Below are positions 7,273-12,013 of a stretch of 12,013 nucleotides of DNA, piece by piece. How positions within the stretch are numbered: the first letter of the stretch is position 1; every line of letters begins with the position of its first letter. Source of the stretch: an uncultured Aeromonadales bacterium (GTDB lineage: Bacteria > Pseudomonadota > Gammaproteobacteria > Enterobacterales > Succinivibrionaceae). The DNA lies in assembly GCA_902796095.1 (NCBI GenBank), contig CADBNP010000028.1, positions 1 to 12,013 on the forward strand, written 5' to 3'. The translations under genes and the position numbers were made by a program. The notes beneath the pieces are model-generated. The model worked only from the letters and a program-made list of their open reading frames with translations. It was not told where the DNA came from and ran no database searches.

Positions 7273-7950
7273 ATGATACCCGTAATAACACTTGACGGTC
7301 CCGGTGGAAGCGGCAAGGGAACCGTATCAAAACTGGTTGCAGAGAAACTTGGTTTTCATATTCTGGATTCCGGAGCCATATACCGGGTTCTTGCCTATGC
7401 GGCATTAAAGAGAAATGTTGATTTTACTGATGAAGAAGCTCTGTGCGAACTCGCACGCAGCCTGAATCTCAGTTTTGTTCCGATGGAAGAGGGGGTTTCT
7501 GCTGTTCTCGATGGTGTGGACATATCAAAGGAAATCAGAAACGAGACAACCGGCAGTAATGCCAGCAGAGTGGCTGCTCTGCCAAGGGTCAGAGCAGCTC
7601 TGCTGGATCGACAGAGAGCATTTCAGCAGGCTCCTGGGCTTGTAGGAGACGGCAGAGATCTGGGAACTGTCGTATTTCCGGAAGCCACACTTAAAATTTT
7701 CCTTGATGCTTCGGCGGAAGAAAGAGCCAGAAGACGCTATCTTCAGCAGAAGAGCAACGGCAATCCGCAGCCTCTGGAACAGATCCTGGAAGAAATCAGA
7801 ATACGTGACGACAGAGATCGCAACCGGCCTGTAGCCCCGCTGAAACCTGCAGACGACGCAGTAACAGTTGATACCACCAGCATGACTGTTCCTGAGGTTG
7901 TGAGCAGAATTCTGGAACTGGCTGCCGGGCGGAATATCGCTCCTCTGTAG
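7273..7950 (+). CDS. cmk: Cytidylate kinase
   Basis: Phosphorylates CMP and dCMP with ATP, feeding CDP to RNA, DNA and phospholipid synthesis. The 225 residues match E. coli Cmk (227). The P-loop GPGGSGKGT is at residues 9-17, followed by LDSGAIYR, a family signature. GRDLGTVVFP, IFLDASAEERARRR and RDDRDRNRPVAPL are the CMP-binding and lid segments. The start at ATG 7273 is fixed by AGAGGAG 8 bases upstream and by the family N-terminus. An upstream TTG at 7237 in the same frame would add 12 residues and is rejected. The gene is the first of the cmk-rpsA-ihfB-lapA block conserved in gammaproteobacteria. Confidence 0.97.
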   Translation: MIPVITLDGPGGSGKGTVSKLVAEKLGFHILDSGAIYRVLAYAALKRNVDFTDEEALCELARSLNLSFVPMEEGVSAVLDGVDISKEIRNETTGSNASRVAALPRVRAALLDRQRAFQQAPGLVGDGRDLGTVVFPEATLKIFLDASAEERARRRYLQQKSNGNPQPLEQILEEIRIRDDRDRNRPVAPLKPADDAVTVDTTSMTVPEVVSRILELAAGRNIAPL

Positions 7951-8129
7951 CATAAAGTTTCGGAACTGATAAATTTCCGGGCAAGACAGTGCTTCCATCT
8001 GAACTGCGCATCCGGAAATTAGACAGTCTGATTCTGTATCTGCCTGAGACCGGACGTGAATCTGAAAAACGGTCTGTGGGGCTGAAGATCCTGGAAGAAT
8101 CCGGAGCAGAAAAATAGTTCTGAGTTTGG

Positions 8130-8158
8130 TTGTATATTTTTTTTACGGGTGATAATAT
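8130..8158 (+). promoter_or_regulatory. Possible rpsA promoter
   Basis: TTGTAT (8130-8135) and TAATAT (8153-8158) lie 17 bases apart. An overlapping GATAAT at 8151-8156 is an alternative -10. The downstream GCACGAC stretch is GC-richer, as is often seen at growth-rate-regulated promoters. The match is moderate. Confidence 0.3.
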
Positions 8159-8214
8159 AGCACGACTGTTAAAGTGATTGTTCCGTCCGGGAATGATTTG
8201 CGTAGCAGAGGTAT

Positions 8215-8241
8215 TCCATCAAGGGAATGATGGATTTTTTT
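8215..8241 (+). promoter_or_regulatory. rpsA leader hairpin 1 with U tract
   Basis: TCCATCA (8215-8221) pairs with TGATGGA (8228-8234) around the loop AGGGAA, followed at once by seven T (8235-8241). As it stands it could be an intrinsic terminator or attenuator for the cmk transcript. It could also be a leader hairpin exposing a GGGA decoy, as in the S1 autoregulatory leader of E. coli. The sequence alone does not decide between these. Confidence 0.55.
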
Positions 8242-8247
8242 ATGGCA

Positions 8248-8270
8248 CCGACGTCATGGAAAGATGTTGG
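8248..8270 (+). promoter_or_regulatory. rpsA leader hairpin 2 with GGA loop
   Basis: CCGACGTC (8248-8255) pairs with GATGTTGG (8263-8270), eight pairs including two G-U, around the loop ATGGAAA. A U-rich single-stranded stretch (8272-8283, 8290-8297) then leads to the rpsA ATG. The GGA apical loop and U-rich spacer match the known plan of the E. coli rpsA translation start region, where S1 represses its own synthesis. Confidence 0.5.
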
Positions 8271-8297
8271 GTTTTATTTTTTTAAGAATTTATTTTT

Positions 8298-9989
8298 ATG
8301 ACAGAATCATTTGCTGAACTCTTTGAAGATTCGATTAAGGATCAACCTAAATCTAGCGATATCCAGAAAGGAAAGGTTATCAGAATAACTGACAAGTATG
8401 TAATTGTTGATGCCGGATACAAGTCCGAATCATATATGGATGTTGCTCAGTTCAAGAATGCAGCCGGAGAACTTACCATTGCCGTTGGTGATGACGTAGA
8501 TGTTATGGTTGAATCTTATGCCAATGAAACAGGTTCAACTGAGCTTTCTCATGAAAAGGCCAAAAAGACTCAGGCTTGGAATGAACTTGAGAAGATTTAC
8601 GAAGATAAGGCTATTGTTGAAGGTGTTATCAACCAGAAGGTTAAGGGCGGCTTCACTGTTGAGCTTATGTGCGGCAATATAAAGGCATTCCTTCCTGGTT
8701 CTCTGGTGGATACCAGACCTGTACGTGATGAGGAACTGGTTGATACCAACAACGTTCTTCAGTTCAAGGTTATCAAGATTGATCAGAAGCGCAACAATGT
8801 AGTTGTTTCACGCAAGGCAGTTGTTGAAAAGGAAAACTCCTCAGAGAGAGATCTGCTTCTTCAGAACATTACCGAGGGTGAGGAAAGAAAGGGTACTGTT
8901 AAGAACCTCACTGATTACGGTGCATTCGTTGATCTTGGCGGTCTTGACGGTCTTCTGCACATTACCGATATGGCATGGAAGCGTGTTAAGCATCCTAGCG
9001 AAGTCGTTACTGTCGGTGATGAAATCACAGTTAAGGTTCTCAAGGTTATCAAGGAGCCTAGTCTCCGTATCTCCCTTGGTCTCAAACAGCTTACAGAAGA
9101 TCCATGGACAAACATTGCAGAGCGTTACCCAACCGGCACCAAGGTTACCGGCAAGGTTACCAATATTGCTGATTACGGCTGCTTTGTTGAACTTCAGCCA
9201 GGAGTTGAAGGTCTTGTTCACGTATCTGAAATGGACTGGACCAGCAAGAACATCAATCCTGCCAAGTTCGTTGATATCGGTCAGTCTGTAGAGGTCAAGG
9301 TACTTGACGTTAATGCTGAAGACAGACGTATTTCTCTCGGTCTGAAACAGTGCAAGCCAAATCCATGGGAAGAGTTCGCAAGCAAGTACAAGCAAGGCGA
9401 CAAGGTTACCGGAAAGATCAAGTCCATAACTGATTTCGGTATGTTCATCGGTCTTGAGGGCAACATCGACGGTCTTGTTCATCTTTCTGATATTTCTCTG
9501 AATGTTCCTGCTGATCAGGCTATTCACAACTACAAGAAGGGTGATGAGGTTACTGCAGCTATCCGCAATATTCAGCCGGAGCAGGAGAAGGTATCTCTCA
9601 GCATCAAGCAGCTTCAGCTTCAGGATGATCCTATTAACAAGTTTATTTCCGAGAACAAGAAGGGAAGCATTGTTAAGGGCGTAATTACTTCTGTTACCCC
9701 ACGCGGTGCAGTAGTGGATCTGGGTGACAAGGTTGAAGGTTATATCAGAGTTTCTGATATTTCAACTGATCCTATCGATGACGCTACCAAGGTACTTTCC
9801 GAAGGTCAGGAAGTTGAAGCCAAGTTTGTAGGCTTAGAGCGTAAGCCACGTCAGATAGCTCTTTCTATCAAGGCAAAGGATGAGGCTGAAGAGAAGCAGG
9901 TAATCGAAAACGCCAAGGCCAGAAATAAGGAAATCAGTGAAGGCAACAACACTATGATGGAAGCATTTAAGGCTGCAAAGGGTGAGTAA
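8298..9989 (+). CDS. rpsA: 30S ribosomal protein S1
   Basis: Binds mRNA on the 30S subunit and helps initiation on structured or weak leaders. The 563 residues compare with 557 in E. coli. Six S1-type OB folds can be followed. Repeats 1 and 2 are divergent (from about residues 20 and 105) and bind the ribosome. Repeats 3 to 6 bind RNA and carry recognisable cores: NLTDYGAFVDLGG with GLLHITDM; NIADYGCFVEL with GLVHVSEM; SITDFGMFIGLEG with GLVHLSDI; and SVTPRGAVVDLG with GYIRVSDI. The ATG at 8298 has no Shine-Dalgarno, only a U-rich run, which is typical for this gene. Lysine is written almost always as AAG, unlike in flanking genes, as expected for a highly expressed gene. A terminator follows 35 bases after the stop. 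Confidence 0.98.
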   Translation: MTESFAELFEDSIKDQPKSSDIQKGKVIRITDKYVIVDAGYKSESYMDVAQFKNAAGELTIAVGDDVDVMVESYANETGSTELSHEKAKKTQAWNELEKIYEDKAIVEGVINQKVKGGFTVELMCGNIKAFLPGSLVDTRPVRDEELVDTNNVLQFKVIKIDQKRNNVVVSRKAVVEKENSSERDLLLQNITEGEERKGTVKNLTDYGAFVDLGGLDGLLHITDMAWKRVKHPSEVVTVGDEITVKVLKVIKEPSLRISLGLKQLTEDPWTNIAERYPTGTKVTGKVTNIADYGCFVELQPGVEGLVHVSEMDWTSKNINPAKFVDIGQSVEVKVLDVNAEDRRISLGLKQCKPNPWEEFASKYKQGDKVTGKIKSITDFGMFIGLEGNIDGLVHLSDISLNVPADQAIHNYKKGDEVTAAIRNIQPEQEKVSLSIKQLQLQDDPINKFISENKKGSIVKGVITSVTPRGAVVDLGDKVEGYIRVSDISTDPIDDATKVLSEGQEVEAKFVGLERKPRQIALSIKAKDEAEEKQVIENAKARNKEISEGNNTMMEAFKAAKGE

Positions 9990-10024
9990 TACACTGTTTG
10001 TCTAACATGAAAATGTGATTAAAG

Positions 10025-10050
10025 AGGGGGCTGTCAGTGTCCCCTTTTTT
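10025..10050 (+). terminator. Intrinsic terminator of rpsA
   Basis: AGGGGGC (10025-10031) pairs with GTCCCCT (10039-10045), seven pairs including one G-U, with a 7-base loop. It is followed by a run of T to 10050 and a further GTTT. It lies 35 bases after the rpsA stop and ends that transcript, so ihfB is not simply read from rpsA. Confidence 0.9.
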
Positions 10051-10117
10051 GTTTGCGTTGCGAGATTCTGCAGAAAACAGTCAGTCACAGGAAATTTGGT
10101 GATTTAAAATGTTCTGG

Positions 10118-10265
10118 CTAAGACAATCTGACTAGGATTTCATCTCACTGCGGCAGCACCAAATGAAGATCTTAACTTCAGAAGAGATGCCAGGGAATAG
10201 TTTGCGAATGAAGTACCGGGCAATGCTTACCCCAGGAAACTGTAACTCTTTAAAGAGTTAAATCG
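10118..10265 (+). pseudogene. Decayed tnpB 3' end (IS200/IS605 type), copy A
   Basis: Read in short frames this stretch gives PNEDLN (10159-10176), like the DxNAAxN segment of the TnpB RuvC-III motif. About 20 codons later it gives VCE, STGQ and PQET, like the tail found just before ihfB (VCEVNFTG and QQEPTE). Frames are broken by stops and at least one shift. It ends in the perfect 18-base palindrome TAACTCTTTAAAGAGTTA (10243-10260), at the place where a right-end hairpin would be. The reading rests on weak, short matches from memory. Confidence 0.35.
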
Positions 10266-10334
10266 ATTAGTGCATCAACCTAATATGCACCTATATGCAT
10301 AATAATTTTCTGATTTATAAAATGGGCAGAATCA

Positions 10335-10364
10335 TTTGGTGTATAAGGGGTTCTGTCATAAATT
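10335..10364. repeat. Two-copy motif, copy 1
   Basis: TTTGGTGTATAAGGGG (10335-10350) is followed six bases later by CATAAATT (10357-10364). Copy 2 is at 10549-10585. A flanking stem (GGCAGAA 10325-10331 with TTCTGTC 10351-10357) and an eight-T run at 10363-10370 give it a terminator-like look. The pair may be remnants of insertion-sequence ends. Confidence 0.4.
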
Positions 10365-10427
10365 TTTTTTGCTGAAGAAATCTGGTAAAATATTAAATAT
10401 GTTAGTTTAAAAAATGTACAGTAGTAA

Positions 10428-10452
10428 AGTCCAATATTATTGGACTGTTTTT
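10428..10452 (+). terminator. Isolated intrinsic terminator
   Basis: AGTCCAAT (10428-10435) pairs perfectly with ATTGGACT (10439-10446) around a 3-base loop, followed by GTTTTT. Only the plus strand has the U tract. No gene lies upstream apart from rpsA, which already has a terminator. A TGGTAAAAT extended -10 box at 10383-10391 would give a transcript of only about 55 bases ending here. Confidence 0.6.
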
Positions 10453-10548
10453 AAAAATGTTTTGATTTTTAATTTATTTACTATAATGTGGAATAATTTA
10501 TGGACTCATATGTGACCGTTTCATGTCCGGAAATGAACTACGCCGAAG

Positions 10549-10585
10549 TTTGGTGTAAAGGGGAACAGAGTTAAGTTCATAAATT
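10549..10585. repeat. Two-copy motif, copy 2
   Basis: TTTGGTGTAAAGGGG (10549-10563) is followed 14 bases later by CATAAATT (10578-10585). It lies in the same orientation as copy 1 at 10335-10364, about 210 bases away. The shared blocks differ by one inserted base and the spacing between them has changed. Confidence 0.4.
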
Positions 10586-10792
10586 GCAGGAACGCTGGTT
10601 TTCTCTGTTGCTTGAATCTCAATAATATTTTATTAGACGATTTAAATTATAGTATTTTGGGGTTTAAACCATCCGGGGTTTGATTCAAACATTGATATCA
10701 GTTTCTTTGGGATTCCGGGTTTTCTGGTTTTTTATTCCAGTCATAACTAAATAATCAGAATACTGATCCGATAAATCTGTTATCTGATCTTG

Positions 10793-10835
10793 CCGTAAAA
10801 CCACATCCTTTAGGGCGTGGATATAAGACATAAAA
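10793..10835 (+). mobile_element. Right-end hairpin remnant of an IS200/IS605-type element
   Basis: CCACATCC, the loop TTTA and GGGCGTGG (10801-10820) form a hairpin with one A-C mismatch and one G-U pair, preceded by TTGCCGTAAAA and followed by ATATAAGAC. A GC stem closed by a C-TTTA-G loop directly after a TGCCGT-like stretch is the usual look of the 3' end of tnpB-bearing elements and of the omega-RNA they encode. No tnpB frame precedes it here, so it is a fragment or a non-autonomous copy. Confidence 0.45.
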
Positions 10836-10879
10836 TTTGGCATAACCATTCTTGTTAGCAGAGATAGACTTCGGCTTTT

Positions 10880-11034
10880 TCAATGACGGAAAATCAGACT
10901 AGGGCATATCCGTAGAGTTTGTGAAGTGAATTTCACTGGAGATCAGCAGCAAGAACCCACAGAGAGTAGTCTGCAGTTTGCTGTGGGAGTTACTGGGAAT
11001 CTCCTGTCTTTAGGCTGGGTGATGTCAAAAGTGT
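10880..11034 (+). pseudogene. Truncated tnpB tail with right-end hairpin (IS200/IS605 type), copy B
   Basis: One frame stays open from 10887 to a TAA at 11052. It reads VCEVNFTGDQQQEPTESS, resembling the KQEP-type C-termini of proteobacterial TnpB proteins, then LLSLGWVMSK where TnpB normally ends. At the DNA level GGGAATCTCCTGTCTTTAGG and the following GATGTCAA match the usual right-end pattern (GAATCTCC, C-TTTA-G hairpin, GATGTCAA). The hairpin (11001-11020) has decayed to six pairs with a T-T mismatch. A TGA at 10884 and the lack of any upstream TnpB domains show it is only the 3' remnant. It ends about 40 bases before ihfB. Confidence 0.55.
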
Positions 11035-11073
11035 GTAGCAATATCCTTAGATAATCTATTTTATGGATGAAAA

Positions 11074-11397
11074 ATGACTAAACTTGAATTGATTTCTTCG
11101 CTGACCAGGACGAATGACGTATTCGATGAGTATAAGGTTAGCGAGTGTGTGAATGAAATATTTGATTATCTTGCTGAAAGAGTTAACAATGGAGAGAAGG
11201 TAGAAATCCGCGGATTCGGGTGTTTTTCTCTCAGAATCAGGCAGAGCAGAGTCGGTCGCAATCCAAAAACCGGCGAGAGTGTGAATATACCTGAAAGGAA
11301 AGTCATGTTTTTCAAACCAGGCAAGGAACTGAATCTTCGCATCAATGGAAAGTATCACCCTTCCCAGAAAGATCAGTCTGAAACAGATGGTTTTTAG
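11074..11397 (+). CDS. ihfB: Integration host factor beta subunit
   Basis: The beta subunit of the IHF heterodimer, a nucleoid protein that bends DNA sharply at specific sites; its partner IhfA is encoded elsewhere. The 107 residues compare with 94 in E. coli. EIRGFGCFSL (44-53) and GRNPKTGE (61-68) form the DNA-binding arm, with P64 at the intercalating proline position, followed by FFKPGKEL (79-86). The N-terminus MTKLELI matches the family. The C-terminus has a polar extension of about 13 residues beyond the E. coli end. The ATG at 11074 is preceded by GGATGA at suitable spacing. The ihfB promoter must lie within or just downstream of the tnpB relic or beyond it; GATAAT at 11050-11055 is a weak candidate -10. 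Confidence 0.95.
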   Translation: MTKLELISSLTRTNDVFDEYKVSECVNEIFDYLAERVNNGEKVEIRGFGCFSLRIRQSRVGRNPKTGESVNIPERKVMFFKPGKELNLRINGKYHPSQKDQSETDGF

Positions 11398-11457
11398 TCC
11401 TGTTTCCTGCATCGTTTAGAACCTTCCCAAGTGTCTGGGAATATTTAAAATGATAAC

Positions 11458-11485
11458 CCCGCATCTGCAGTATTGCGGGATTTTT
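11458..11485 (+). terminator. Intrinsic terminator of ihfB
   Basis: CCCGCA (11458-11463) pairs with TGCGGG (11474-11479) around a 10-base loop, followed by ATTTTT. A second weaker hairpin at 11424-11441 precedes it. Confidence 0.75.
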
Positions 11486-11692
11486 ATATTCTTGTTTCGA
11501 TTGGCATGGTGTCGCAGATGCATGGATGCTGTCTTCTTTTTTATCAACATTTCATTTCATTCTCTGCAGTTTATCCCGGTTTTCCCTGCTGTAATTCTGA
11601 TACATTTCATGACTGCCTTTGATTATCTATGGACCAATCCTCATCATAATGCAGATATCCTGAAGAGATGAGAAATTAGTTTGTTCTCTCTA

Positions 11693-11719
11693 TTGTTAAT
11701 CATGGTCATATTGTATAAT
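11693..11719 (+). promoter_or_regulatory. Candidate lapA promoter
   Basis: A perfect TATAAT lies at 11714-11719, with TTGTTA at 11693-11698, a 15-base spacer that is shorter than ideal. The start site would fall about 25 bases before the lapA ATG, leaving a short leader with AGGA as ribosome binding site. Confidence 0.5.
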
Positions 11720-11750
11720 CTTAACTTAAGAATTGTCATAGGATTGTGCG

Positions 11751-12013
11751 ATGTTGAGGTTTGTGTTAGCTCTGCTCTTTATTGTTCTGCTGGTAACTCT
11801 TGGTTTGTATTTTGGATTTTTAAATACCGGCGAGATTGAAATAAATCTTCTTGTTGTCAAAGTAAAGACATCAGTTGCGACCTTTGGAGCCGTCGCTTTT
11901 ACAGCCGGTTTTCTTTTATCTCAGTTTTTCCATGCAGTAGTGCTTTTTTTCAGGTTTATCTTCAGACCGTCTTCAAAGAGTAAATCTTCCCGTCCGGCAT
12001 CTACCTTTGATAA
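11751..12013 (+). CDS. lapA: LapA (YciS) family inner-membrane protein (partial)
   Basis: A small inner-membrane protein that with LapB controls LPS synthesis through LpxC turnover in E. coli. The first 87 codons are present and the gene runs off the right edge; E. coli LapA has 102 residues. Two hydrophobic segments at about residues 3-25 and 43-70 are separated by a short NTGEIEINLLVVKVKTS stretch, the usual LapA (DUF1049) plan of two membrane helices around a short beta-like linker. A basic Ser/Lys/Arg-rich segment follows (71-82). The ATG at 11751 is preceded by AGGA 7 bases upstream. Its position after ihfB agrees with the rpsA-ihfB-lapA-lapB order in many gammaproteobacteria. The sequence itself is divergent, so the call rests on topology and context. 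Confidence 0.8.
   Translation, partial: MLRFVLALLFIVLLVTLGLYFGFLNTGEIEINLLVVKVKTSVATFGAVAFTAGFLLSQFFHAVVLFFRFIFRPSSKSKSSRPASTFD

Larger units (their letters stand above)
7951..8297. other. Intergenic region and leader between cmk and rpsA
   Basis: The left half carries a 9-base inverted repeat (AATTTCCGG 7972-7980, CCGGAAATT 8012-8020). It also has a plus-strand open frame running from just after the cmk stop to TAG 8117, with coding-like codon choice but no ribosome binding site (see findings). The right half holds a possible rpsA promoter near 8126-8158 and two hairpins just before rpsA. There is no obvious cmk terminator apart from the first of those hairpins. Confidence 0.5.
9990..11073. 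other. Long rpsA-ihfB intergenic region with mobile-element debris
   Basis: About 1.08 kb without an intact gene, AT-rich in the middle. After the rpsA terminator it holds, in order: a tnpB-like 3' relic (10118-10265), the first copy of a TTTGGTGTA-type motif (10335-10364), an isolated terminator (10428-10452), the second motif copy (10549-10585), a CTTTAG-type hairpin (10793-10835) and a clearer tnpB tail with right-end hairpin (10880-11034). In the relatives I remember the gap is far shorter, so repeated insertion and decay is the likely explanation. Confidence 0.6.
11398..11750. other. Intergenic region between ihfB and lapA
   Basis: This 353-base gap contains a small hairpin (TTCCCA 11424-11429 with TGGGAA 11436-11441), the ihfB terminator (11458-11485) and the lapA promoter near 11693-11719. 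A 73-codon plus-strand frame at 11450-11671 starts inside the terminator, has no ribosome binding site and looks like chance. Nothing else is recognised. Confidence 0.55.

Noticed and set aside
11450..11671. 73-codon plus-strand frame rich in aromatic residues
   Set aside because: It begins inside the ihfB terminator, has no ribosome binding site, and its hydrophobicity is explained by T-rich DNA.

Overview
The window reads as a chromosomal housekeeping segment of a gammaproteobacterium with moderate to low GC. The pyruvate kinase is closest to E. coli PykA. The proteins RNase AM (Rnm), YciO, RibA, Cmk, S1, IHF-beta and LapA all align well with enterobacterial homologues as I remember them. 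The cmk-rpsA-ihfB-lapA order is a classic gammaproteobacterial block. A Succinivibrionaceae/Aeromonadales-type anaerobe is a reasonable guess, but no rRNA is present to confirm it.

Layout. 1-2057 (minus strand): pykA followed 14 bases later by nadE (glutamine-dependent NAD+ synthetase, cut by the window edge), probably one operon, with a promoter that carries an inverted repeat. 2278-2904 (minus): an unrecognised 208-residue protein with its own intrinsic terminator. 2905-3447: a gene-free stretch with a good plus-strand promoter. 3448-6049 (plus): rnm, yciO (TTG start overlapping the rnm stop) and nfo (endonuclease IV). 6107-6724 (minus): ribA, convergent with nfo. 7273-7950: cmk. 8298-9989: rpsA. 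Its leader has no evident Shine-Dalgarno and carries two hairpins with GGA-type loops, the architecture expected for S1 autoregulation. 11074-11397: ihfB. From 11751: lapA, cut by the window edge.

The most unusual part is the roughly 1.1 kb between rpsA and ihfB, which in E. coli is short. After the rpsA terminator it holds three plus-strand stretches that look like decayed 3' ends of IS200/IS605-type elements (tnpB tail plus right-end hairpin), a two-copy motif, and a self-contained hairpin-plus-U-tract terminator serving no visible gene. I see no intact transposase, CRISPR array, tRNA or rRNA.

Functionally the genes are independent core tasks: glycolysis and NAD synthesis, rRNA 5' maturation, tRNA-modification-related YciO, base-excision repair, riboflavin synthesis, pyrimidine nucleotide supply, translation initiation, nucleoid architecture and envelope (LPS) control. 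All assignments come from reading the sequence and remembered family features; no database search was run.
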